A stretch of DNA of 15,892 nucleotides from Jimgerdemannia flammicorona (lineage: Eukaryota; Mucoromycota; Endogonomycetes; Endogonales; Endogonaceae): positions 1-15,892 of the forward strand of contig RBNI01003423.1 of assembly GCA_003990745.1 (NCBI GenBank), read 5' to 3'. Under the pieces are notes generated by a model. The model ran no database searches. It worked only from the letters and a program-made list of their open reading frames with translations, and was not told where the DNA came from. Below are positions 7,610-15,892 of the stretch, piece by piece. Position 1 is the first letter of the stretch, and every line of letters starts with the position of its first letter. A program made the position numbers and the translations under genes.

Positions 7610-9550
7610 ATGGGGTCTTTTGGTGGCTTGAGTGGACTGGGCAGCTCAGGTAGTGGTAGCGGCACTGGTGGGGGGGCTGGAGGGCAGCAGGGGTGGAGCT
7701 TTGCAGATATGCTGAGGACTGGAGGTTGGCCAATGGGAGCCTGCAGGGATCAGGCTGGAGAGAAGGGGAAGCAGAAGGCTGAGGATACTGGGGGAGCTGG
7801 GCCTTCGCTGGTGGGAGGTGGGGGAAGTGGAGGGACTGCTGGGGGTAGTGGCAGGACTGCTGATGGTGGCGTGATGGCGAATATGGCAAAAAAAAGAGAT
7901 GTGATAGCTGATGGCCAGATGGGGCAGGGGTTCCTAATGTGGAAGAGGGACCTGGCAGATGGTGTAACAGGGCTGGCGGTGGCCCCATTACTCAAGAAGT
8001 CGATCTCAGAGTTTGCGGTGACCTTGTACTTCTGGGGCTTGGCAGTGATGGCGAGGATGGTTCTGGGGCTTGTTTCGAAGCAGGTGGCTGGGGTGGCTTC
8101 GGTGAAGTTCTTGAAGGGTCTGGAGGGGGTCGAGGTGGGCTTTGAGGAGGTGGGTCCACTGGATGAGACACTGAAGACTGGAGTTATAGTTGGAGAGGTA
8201 GTGGTCCCTATAGTGAGGTGCTTGTGATGGGACCCCAGGGTGGTGCAGCTTCTGGTGAAGGGGGTGCCCACAGTGACTAAGGAGGAGATGAGAAAGAGGA
8301 TAGAGGAGGTGATGATTGAGTATGGTGACATAGTGGACATCGGCTTTCAGATGTGAGAGGGGACTATGATCAGCACAGGAGACATTGATGTCTGGATTCG
8401 GCTGGCAGGAAAGGAGGCCACAGGGAAAGCAAGTGACTGGCCCTTGGTGCTGATGTGGGGGGCCTTTGTCTGCAAGGTGTCAAGGGTGAAAGAGAGTGAA
8501 GAGGAGGAGTAGGACTTGTTGGAGGTACTGGAGGAGTTGAGTGGTGCTGTAGAGAGGAGGGCGAAGGCCTGGAAACTGTATGAGAAGTCAATGCATCTAG
8601 AGGTTGTGGGTGGGAAGTATTTCTGTATGGATAGGAAGCAGTGGGAGTGGGCCCAGGGATGCAAGAGGCAGAGGGAGCTGTTGGCAAGTATGACAGGAGA
8701 GGTGAAGAAGATGACAGTTGGAGCTGAGGAGTCTGAAGGTGCTGGAGCCAGTGTCTGAGCTGGGAAAGGAGGAGAGGAGGTGGAGGCAAAGGAGGCAGGG
8801 GCTGGGGGAGTGTTGGGCAAGAATCCTTTTGCTGATGGTACCTTTGAGGTGTGGAAGCCAGAGTTAGATACTCCCCCCCCCCTACTTATCAGGAGGGGCC
8901 TGGTTGGGAAGAGAGGGACGATGGAGGATACAAGGATGCAGGGGGCCCAGCAGGTGCGCTTTGGGGTTCCTGATGTGGGGCAAGGGAGTCAGGTGGTGGC
9001 AGTTGGTGAGGATGAGCTGGTGGATGTTCCTGAGGAGGAGTGGGATGAGGCTGCCAGTGTAGGAGCTGATACTATGATGCTGGAAGCAGGGCGGCCAGAG
9101 ACCCCAGGAGGGAAGGAGGTGGGGAACCTGTTGTGGATGTGCAAGGTGATGGACAATCTTGTAGCAGAAGCTTTGGGAGAAGTGGACTTGCGAGCGATGC
9201 CTGAGGAGCATTGGGCAAGGATTCTGCATGGTGATGGAATGGTGGAGGCACTGAAGGAGGAGATTCTGGGTATTTTCCTAGAGGAGGAGGGGTATGAGGT
9301 TGATGAGGTGAGGAGGGCAGAACTTGGGGTGGTCACCGGTGAGTGGGCAGCCTACTGCTGGGCAGAGCATCATGATTTGTGGCTCTGGTGGGAGGCTTGC
9401 CTGGAGTATCACGAGGAATTTGAGAAGCATGAAGATGGGGCAATGGTAGAACTTCTGGGAGCATTGGTGGCACAGGAAGCAGGGGAGAGGGAACTGGCTG
9501 CTGAACATGACTTGGACTTGGTGTGAGAGGAGCGGACTGCAGACTTGTAG
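7610..9550 (+). pseudogene. LINE C2 ORF1 (RNA-binding gag-like protein), full length with stops
   Basis: One frame runs from ATG 7610 (MGSFGG) to the natural TAG at 9548-9550, about 646 codons. Stops: TGA at 8225-8227 (inside the RCLRWDP motif, so CGG/CGA to TGA), TGA at 8354-8356 (Trp in other copies), TAG at 8510-8512, TGA at 8756-8758 and TGA at 9524-9526. The N-terminal ~80 residues are Gly/Ser-rich. An RRM-like middle part follows with VPIVRCL, LLVKGVPTV and DIVDIGFQM; then a basic/Trp segment near YEKSMHLEVVGGKYF; then a long acidic tail (EEEWDEAASVGAD, FLEEEGYEVDEVRRAE). It is homologous to A/B/D ORF1 mainly in the RRM-like region. No CCHC zinc knuckle is visible. Confidence 0.83.
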
Positions 9551-9581
9551 AGGATGGGACCAAGATATATCATTATTCCTT

Positions 9582-12149
9582 ATGAATAGTACAACCAACA
9601 TTTTCTCTTTGAATGTGAATGGGTTAAGGGGCTCTGGGTGGTATAAGAACATTTTTACTTGGCTCAAGAGATTGGAGGCTGATCTCTTTTTACTACAGAA
9701 TGTTCGATGTGAGGATGAGGATGATTGGGTAGAGTGGATTAGGGAATGGGGTGGAGCTACTGCTTGGTTTGGAAAGGTAGCGATTTTGGTGAGGAAGGGT
9801 AGAGGTGAATTGGGGGGAATCAGGAGCTGGGGTGATCGCTTGGTCTGGGGAGATTGGTATCAGCCAGGGTGGGAATCAGTGAAGGTGGGCTCTTGCTACT
9901 GCCCTATGGCTAGGGGTGAGAGGACTGCATAGATTAGGGGGCTGCTGGAGGAGGGTGTTCTCTTGGAGGAAGGGGTCGATGTACTCGGTGGGGATTTCAA
10001 TATGGTTCGGGATCAGCATCTAGACAGGACTGATGGAGGGAGGAGTGCCAGGGGTAGAAGTGGAGGTCTGGATGTGTGGGAAGAGGTGGAGATGTTGAGC
10101 TCATTGGGGGACATGGGCAGAACAAGGTGGGGTGATGCCAGGGTCTACACACACTGAGTGAATAGCTTGGGCACAAGGATTGATTGGATTCTGACAGCGG
10201 AGTGCTGGGGGTCGGATGTTTGGAAGGCATTGGAAGTGGAGTGGTGCCTATGGTCTGATCACTGGGGACTTTTGGGGCAGGGGCAGTTTAGGGGGAGTGG
10301 AGATGGACCCGGACATTGGTGCCTTAACTCCTCCCTGCTGGCTGAGAAGGGGTTGTGGGAATTGTGGGTAGTGGACATTCAGGCAAAAGTTTTCACCTGG
10401 AGGCATGAGGGTTTGCCTGTGGCTGTATGCTGGATGAGATTGAAAGAGACTGTGAGGGTTTATTGGTGAGAGGCTGGTAGGGAGGCTGGGAGGCAGAGGA
10501 GGAGATGTACAAGGTGTGCTTCTAACAGGCTGAGGAGACTACAAATGGATTGGGTGGATTTGCTTACTGTTGTTGAGGTGGAGGACTGGAGGATCGAGAG
10601 GGCGAAATTGGAGATTGTGGAACTACAACAGGTATTGAGAGAAGAGGAGGAGACTCATATGCAGGGCATGGCTGCTAGGCTATGGTGGCAGGGGCTTGAG
10701 GAGGGTGAGCAGCCTACTGGATACTTATCAAGACTTCTCAAAGCCAGGAGAGTGTGACATTGGTGGGATGGGGTCCTGGATGCTGATGGGGATATAATAC
10801 ATGGCACGCAACAAATCTTAGGGGTGTTGAAGGAGAGATGGCAGAGTTTGTGGAGTGAGGGTGAAGGGGGAGCTGATGAAGTGGTGATTGTGGATACACT
10901 AGAAGAGTGGGGGCCACCACAAGTAGCTGGACTGGGTGACTTGATCTTATCGGTGTAGGGGGATGAGATCCAGAGTATCCTGGCAGCAACTAAACTAGAG
11001 ATAGCACCTGGGGAGGATGGATTGCCATGGGACTTCTGAAAGAAGATGGTAAATGTCTCTGGAGTTTTGGATGAGATAACTGCTCTCTGTGACCATGTCC
11101 TTCAGAGTGGTGAGTGGGTGGGAGAGCAGGATCTTGGGCTGGTAGCCTTATTGTACAAAGGTAAGGGGAGGAGAGAAGACTGGAAGAACTGGAGGCCGAT
11201 CATGCTTCTAGACATAGACAGGAAGATGGTGACTAAGGTGATTGTCACAAGGCTGCAGAGAGTTGCCCAACAGGTGCTGGGGGAGGAGCAGCAGGGCTTT
11301 GTTGGGGGCAGACTTATAAGAGATGAGACTGCATGGGTTCATGGTGTGATTGAAGGGGCCTGGACCTGTGGCCTGGATGGAAGGTTGGTCTTTTTGAACC
11401 AGGAGAAGGCCTATGATCGTGTATAGTGGGTGTGGCTGGGCAAGGTATTGGACCGAATTGGTATTCCCCCAAGGTTTAGGGCCTCTATATTGGGTCTGCT
11501 AGAGAGCAGTCAGGTAGCTCTGATGTGTAATGGTCACCATGGGAGGGCATTTTCCTTGGGAAGAGGAGTTCCTCAGGGGGACCCTCTGTTCCCTATTCTT
11601 TATGCTCTTTCGCTGGAGCCTTTGATGGATAGGATTTGCCGGAAGATGGCAGGGCTCTCTATATATGGTATAGTGTAGAAGGTGGGGGCCTTTGCTGATG
11701 ATATGGTGATTGGACTTGGGACTGTGGCAGATGTAGTAGTACTTCAGGAGACTGTGGAATGGTATGAGGCTCACTCAGGGGCAAAGCTCAACTGGCATAA
11801 GTGTGAGACAATGGTGCTAGGGAATGGGCTAGTGGGTGCGGATGTCATTGGAATAATTGTCTCTACTGGTGAGGTGGTGTGGTATTTAGGCATCTTCCTC
11901 TCTATATATAGTTCTGTCTAGCCACGATTGTGGTGGGAGAGCAGGGTGAACATATGGGGGGAGGCCCTTCGAGGATGAGGAGGCTGCCATATCTCTCTAG
12001 CAGGGTGAGTATCGATTCTGAATATGTATTGGTTTCCCAAGCTGTGGTATGTGGCTTATCACCTCGACTTCCCATCATAGGTAGTGAAGAAGCTGACGAA
12101 GATGGCTAGAGATTGGATCTGGGCAGGGAGGAGGTCCCAGGTTAGTAGA
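9582..12149 (+). pseudogene. LINE C2 ORF2: APE endonuclease plus reverse transcriptase, decayed
   Basis: One frame from ATG 9582 to about 12149. Endonuclease: FSLNVNGLRG (residues 8-17), LLQNVRC (catalytic Glu position now Asn, residue 40), GGDFNMV (Asp at 138), RIDWIL and WSDHW (about residue 224). Reverse transcriptase: KNWRPIMLLD (from residue 535), QQGFVGGRLIRDE, motif A as FLNQEKAYDRV (first catalytic Asp is Asn, residue 606), GRGVPQGDPLFPILYALSLEPL-like motif B, motif C as FADDM (Asp 706-707 kept), then KLNWHKCE. Among at least twelve stops are TAG 9930, TGA 10155, TGA 10467, TGA 10755, TAG 10956, TGA 11037, TAG 11424, TAG 11676 and TAG 11919. From memory the motif wording is closest to the Tx1 clade of the L1 group. 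Inactive. Confidence 0.92.
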
Positions 12150-12319
12150 GACTCCTTTTGCTCGAACCATTCAGAGCAAGCTAAGCCACACAGACATCTT
12201 TTCATAACAAGCAACACGTTTTCAAGTTTTTCAGTCATTTATTCTGGTGTACAAGGTGTGGCAGGAGTCTAGCTACAGTTTATAACAAATCTCGTTGGTT
12301 TTGGTGGAGTTTTCATCGA
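12150..12319 (+). promoter_or_regulatory. 5' UTR and presumed internal promoter of LINE D
   Basis: Matches the 5' UTR of A (2888-2719) nearly base for base and that of B more loosely. A 170-base leader that is conserved in three copies and precedes the same ATG context supports it as a real 5' UTR. No TATA box or other defined promoter motif stands out. Confidence 0.6.
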
Positions 12320-14163
12320 ATGGCGACCCAGAGTTCATCAAGCTCTGAGCATTTGGAGAGAAGGAGGCCTGGTCTGGGTCTCCCCAAGAGTTTCACGGCG
12401 ACTGTTGGAGCTGGTGTAGGGGCACGAGGAGTAGGTAGTCAGGGGAGACAGGCTGGCATTGAGAGTTGGCACACAGTGATGGGGGGCAGGAGGGCTGCTA
12501 CGAGACCCATGGGGGTAGGGCAAGGGGGACGTAGTGTTGACAGGGGTAGGAGTCAGGTGACTGACCAGGTGATGGGTCAGGTGACTGGTCAGGTGCCTGC
12601 TGGGGGCCAGGGGTCTGGAAGTGGTGTGGCTGGGACTGGTCTTCCTGGGGCTGGGCTGGTGGCTGGGGTGACTGCTGGAGTTTCAGAGAATAAGAAGAAG
12701 GCAACAATGGCAGCTGGCTCTGATGAACTGGTGGTGCGTCTCTTTTTCCACAAGTCGGTGTCGACATGGGCCATATCAGCGAATTTTTGGGGTTGGGAAT
12801 GACTGCTAGGGAGGTCTTGCAGCTAGTGGGAGAGGAGATTGCAGGGGCAGAGTCGTTGAAGTTCATCCCATCAGCTGAGGCAGTTGAGATAGGATTTGTC
12901 AAGGAGGAAGAGATGGTGAAGGCCTTGGAGAAAGGGCTGGTTATCAAGAGCATCAAGGTTGGCATAGCGAGGTGCCTGAGGTGGGATCCGCGGGTAGTGC
13001 GACTGGTGATTGAAGGGCTGCCGACATTGGGGAGACAGGAGACAAAAGGAATAGTGGCGGAGACACTGGGGGCTTTTGGCAAGATGGTTGACTTTGGATT
13101 CATGTTCTGGGAGGGGACCAAGCTGAGGAATGGCAACTGCGAGATAATGGTGAGGCTGGAAGGCAAGGAGGCCATGGGGCAAGGGAGGAACTGGCCAGAA
13201 GTAGTTCATATTAGAGGGCAGGAGTGCAAAGTGTGGAGAAGAAAGGGATCGGAATAAGAGGAGGAGGAATTACTAATCGCTCTGGAGGAGAGAGAGGCTG
13301 CAAAGGAATTGTGAAAGAGGAAATGGGAGGAGTTTGCCAAGGACTGGATCTGGATTCTGACAGATGGGAGGAGGAAGAGGTGGCGAAGGGCAAACTGGGA
13401 GCGCCTGCAGACCATCCTTCAGGGCTCGAAAAGGGAGGAAGAGGAGAGAGCAGAGATGGCCAAAAGTCAGATGGAAGAGGTGGAGATGGCTGAGGTGTCC
13501 TTTTCACAACTAGGGGGTGTGGAGAACTCCACTCATGCACCAGTAAAGGGGAAGTGGGCTGACAAGGAGGAGGCAAATGCTGGGGGCTTTGAGGAGGTCA
13601 TTGAGGTGGTATCAGAGACCCAGTTGGAGGATGTTCGTATGGTGGGTGCAGCAAATATTCATTGGGAATGCCCAGAGGCAGGTGAAGTAGTTCGGCTGGA
13701 GAAGGGCACTGAGGAGGACGACCTGGTGGATGTGGCTTCCGACATGTTGGCAGATAGAGAGATACTGCAGGAGCTGAGTAGGACCCTGAGGCCAGCCACT
13801 CCTGGGCCCATGGTTAAGATGGCAGATGATTGGTATCAGGCAGTGCTCAAGGAACTTGCAGAGGAGGATATCAAGGAAGTGGATGTATTTAATGGATTGC
13901 AGGAGGCCTGGGAAGGATTCCTCAATGTGGTATTGCAGGGGCCGAAGTTGGTGACAGCAATGGTGGTGGTGCTTCTGGATGATGAAGGATATGAAGTAGA
14001 TGAGGACTGTATGGCTGACATTTGGAAGGTGGCATTGGAGCGAGTGAATACCTTCTGCAGTGGTGTGAATGGAGCCTGTATTTGGAGGGCTATTTGTGAG
14101 GAGCGTAAGGCAATTATCTGTGGGAGGGCTGAAAAGGTGGTGGCAATTCTGGTGGAACTTTAA
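12320..14163 (+). pseudogene. LINE D ORF1, full length, one frameshift and two stops
   Basis: Starts at ATG 12320 (MATQSSSSSEHLERRR) and ends at the natural TAA 14161-14163. The first ~155 codons are in one frame. A T is lost from a T run at 12784-12788 (A has six T, D has five), shifting the rest to the next frame. Further stops are TAA at 13255-13257 (CAG in A) and TGA at 13312-13314 (shared with B, CAG in A). Regions: QV-tetrapeptide repeats; RRM-like part with RCLRWDP, VIEGLPTLG and GFMFWEGT; Lys/Trp-rich segment; acidic tail with HWECPEAGEVVRLEK and WYQAVLKELAEEDIKEVDV. Likely a nucleic-acid-binding structural protein of the retrotransposition particle in its intact form. Confidence 0.85.
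12554..12601 (+). repeat. Four 12-bp tandem repeats in LINE D ORF1
   Basis: Units starting CAGGTG at 12554, 12566, 12578 and 12590 encode QVTD, QVMG, QVTG and QVPA. This is the orthologous array of 2437-2484 in copy A. Confidence 0.85.
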
Positions 14164-14175
14164 ATATTTTTATTC

Positions 14176-14727
14176 ATGATGATGAACAGTCTATGTATAT
14201 TATCGCTAAATATCAATGGTTTGCATGATGGAGTGAAGCGAAGGTGGCTATTTCGGTGGCTGAAGACCAGGAGATATGATGTGGTATTTCTGCAGGATGT
14301 TCGGGCCTATGGGGAGCAAGATTATGAGGAGTGGAGTAAGGAATGGTTTGGTAGCACAGGGTGGAATGAGCAGGTGGGCATATTGGTGGGCTTGGAGAAA
14401 GGAGAGCTGAAGGAGGTTGAGGTATATGGTGATTGATTGGTCTGGGGGAGATTGAAAGGAGGAGCTGGTGATGGACTGGTGGTTGGCTCTATATATCTGT
14501 CAGCGATTAGCAGGGAGCGAAACCAATGGGTGGAAGATTGGCTGGATTGGGGAGGACGAGATGAGATTGGGCTGGACATTCTAGGAGGGGATTTCAACAT
14601 GGTGCGTAACAGGACACTAGACAGGTCTGATGGCGGAGGTGATGTGGCAGTTTCTACAGGGCTCTCGCGATGGCTTCAGGTTGAAAAGGAGATGGGATTG
14701 GTTGATGGAGTACGACAACGTCTCCAC
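14176..14727 (+). pseudogene. LINE D ORF2, N-terminal endonuclease fragment
   Basis: Begins at ATG 14176, the first of two consecutive ATG codons, 12 bases after the ORF1 stop and in the same frame as ORF1's second part. Motifs: LSLNINGLH (near residue 8), FLQDVRAY (near residue 38, Asp in place of the usual Glu) and GGDFNMV (near residue 140). A TGA at 14434-14436 sits where B reads AGA and C2 reads CGC. Homology to B ends after GLVDGV, and the frame then runs into F-right to a TAG at 14767-14769. The later endonuclease motifs and the whole reverse transcriptase are absent, so this copy could only have moved in trans. Confidence 0.84.
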
Positions 14728-15892
14728 CACTCCTTTCTCCGCTACCTTACCGGTCACAAGGTTTGGTAGGCAACCTTCCGAGTTCCCTTTCCCCTATTAT
14801 TACCCCCTCTACCTCGGGTTGGTTTGCTGTACCTGCATGGGCATGGTGGGAGGAGGGCAATGGTAATGAGTTGCCCCTTTATTGGTATCCAATCGGTGTC
14901 TTCTACACTTTTTCGCGGTTTCTGGTACCTCTGGCTGCATCTGGGGTGTACCCGTTTTGGTGCGGCGCTTTCTTCCTTTTGCTGTCATCAACAAGGTGTC
15001 GTCTCTGGTGTGTCATGGGCTACGTAGGGTGTTGGCCGACCTTGGGCATCAAGTGCCAGTGTAGGTTACCTGCAGGTTATTTGGTGCCTATGGTGGGGCC
15101 CTCTGAGCTTTGGCGAGCTTCCCAGTGAGCATGGCGCTGGCATAGGTAACTGCTTTTCGGGTGGAGTCGGGATGGGAGGGGAGATGGCCATCACAGATAG
15201 GAGGAAGGGCGATAACGGTGGACCAGTAGAGTGCCAGGCTGGGGGTGGTCATCGGGGCTGGGGCGGGTACTGCTTTGGTGGGTCCTTTTGATTGGTGTGG
15301 CACGGTTAGGTGGTAGGTAACACTCTCGGCTTCTTTTGGCAGGTAGCAGGGTGAGGCCCCAGTCGTCAGGGGGGGTTGGGGGACCCGAGGCTACCCATTT
15401 CAGGTATCTTGGCTGCACTCAACTGGAACCGGGAGCTGACATGGCAACATGATCGAGGCCCACAGGCTTGAGTAGTGGGGTATTGGGGGTTTCCTCCCAC
15501 CTCATGTGTAAGTCCTCTACTCATCTCATCTGGGAGAACCAGGCCCTACCCACCATGTTGTGCTTTGATGAGAGTTTTTCTTTACCTGTTATTCTCTTTG
15601 GGGTGGCAGGGGCTATTCTATTCGGCTCCGGTGTGGCCTTGTACATACGTTGGGTTCTCAGGCGTACTCTTTCAGTCATTGGCGTATGGTTGGGTTCCCC
15701 TGGTGGTAGGGAGAGTATGGTGTGCAGAATGAGATGTGGGCCACCATAGGCCCTGCTGCGCCTGGCATAGTTGAGCTGCTGGATAATAGCTAGCCTAGGT
15801 TAATGGGGGGGCAGTGCTTGGTGGGTGGTGGGGGAGGGTTTTGGCCTATATAGTCTAGGTTCCCTTCCAATAAAAATCCACGGGACATGAGT
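14728..15892 (+). repeat. F-right: terminal inverted copy of the unidentified ~1.16 kb unit
   Basis: Inverted counterpart of 10-1174. It begins CACTCCTTTCTCCGCTACC at the D junction and runs to the window edge. It ends with a G-rich stretch, GGCCTATATAGTCTAGG, and AATAAA. Frames of 121 codons (14763-15128) and 93 codons (15468-15749, no ATG start) occur, but F-left carries stops or shifts in them and the amino-acid differences show no sign of constraint. No splice, LTR (TG...CA), tRNA or snRNA signature was found. The end of F may lie beyond the window, since F-left continues with a further CCATTAAAA-like end. Confidence 0.85.
15869..15874 (+). terminator. Candidate polyadenylation signal near the outer end of F-right
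   Basis: AATAAA at the same place within the F unit as the one in F-left, about 18 bases before the window edge. Conservation in both copies and closeness to the end suggest the 3' end of a transcript read from LINE D into F. Confidence 0.4.

Larger units (their letters stand above)
7430..12149 (+). mobile_element. LINE copy C2 (C subfamily), 5' end to just past the reverse transcriptase
   Basis: The longest copy: 5' UTR, full ORF1, endonuclease and reverse transcriptase. It begins where C1 homology ends (GCAGCATCTTTCTCC) and stops at about 12149, soon after WIWAGRRSQVSR-like codons, where the 5' terminus of D starts. The C-terminal part of ORF2 and the 3' UTR are missing. No frameshift is apparent in either ORF despite many stops, so decay here is mainly by point substitution. 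Confidence 0.87.
12150..14727 (+). mobile_element. LINE copy D (A/D subfamily), 3'-truncated inside the endonuclease and fused to F-right
   Basis: Plus-strand copy closely similar to A over 5' UTR and ORF1. It starts with GACTCCTTTTGCTC at 12150 directly after truncated C2. LINE homology, judged against copy B, ends at about 14720-14727 in the endonuclease after GLVDGV, and F-right starts at about 14728. Compared with A it keeps some 870 more bases of LINE sequence before the F junction. Confidence 0.86.

Noticed and set aside
12554..12601. Short regular repeats as a CRISPR array
   Set aside because: Units are 12 bases with no spacers, lie in frame in ORF1, and the host is eukaryotic.
14763..15128. 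Cys/Trp-rich 121-codon frame in F-right, partly open in F-left
   Set aside because: The F-left equivalent has a stop (Trp to TGA), and most differences between the copies change the amino acid, so there is no sign of selection for a protein.
15468..15749. 93-codon frame with a membrane-like hydrophobic stretch in F-right
   Set aside because: It begins at TTG, not ATG, which is unlikely in a eukaryote, and the F-left counterpart (435-196) is shifted out of frame midway.
10..15892. Large terminal inverted repeats as a DNA transposon or Maverick-like element
   Set aside because: No transposase, integrase, polymerase B or capsid-like frame lies between the repeats. The content is LINE pieces, and the F units run in line with LINE copies at their inner edges.

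Overview
The window is eukaryotic and almost wholly built from degenerate non-LTR retrotransposons (LINEs) of the L1/Tx1 type. I can make out five partial copies, here called A, B, C1, C2 and D, bounded by two inverted copies of an unidentified unit of about 1.16 kb, here called F. I see no intact gene. The host is most likely a plant. A U6 snRNA-derived insertion at 5830-5934 has a core close to the land-plant U6 sequence as I remember it. Many premature stops are CAG to TAG changes, as expected where cytosines are methylated in CHG context. The species cannot be named from the sequence.

Layout: F-left (10-1174, minus), A (1179-2888, minus), B (2889-5592, minus), C1 (5593-7429, plus), C2 (7430-12149, plus), D (12150-14727, plus), F-right (14728-15892, plus). 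The order F<A<B | C1>C2>D>F is roughly mirror-symmetric. A and D are the same subfamily, B is a more distant member of it, and C1 and C2 form a second subfamily with a quite different ORF1. F-left and F-right look about 90% identical over their outer ~240 bases by eye, and most differences are transitions.

A complete element of this group would carry a 5' UTR of about 160-180 bases, an ORF1 of about 620-650 codons (RRM-like RNA-binding region, then an acidic coiled-coil-like tail), a short spacer, and an ORF2 with an N-terminal APE-type endonuclease and a reverse transcriptase. Only C2 reaches the reverse transcriptase. Every ORF is broken by several in-frame stops; D ORF1 also has a one-base deletion. 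ORF1 and ORF2 lie 12 bases apart in the A/B/D subfamily (same frame) and 31 bases apart in the C subfamily (different frames).

Two features stand out. First, C1 carries a 105-bp U6-derived insertion flanked by a perfect 15-bp target-site duplication, so a LINE machinery has mobilised U6 snRNA in this genome. Second, each LINE copy is cut off at its 3' side and runs directly, in the same orientation, into the 5' terminus of the next unit. This is the reverse of ordinary 5' truncation. It could reflect serial template jumping during reverse transcription, or repeated same-orientation nested insertion.
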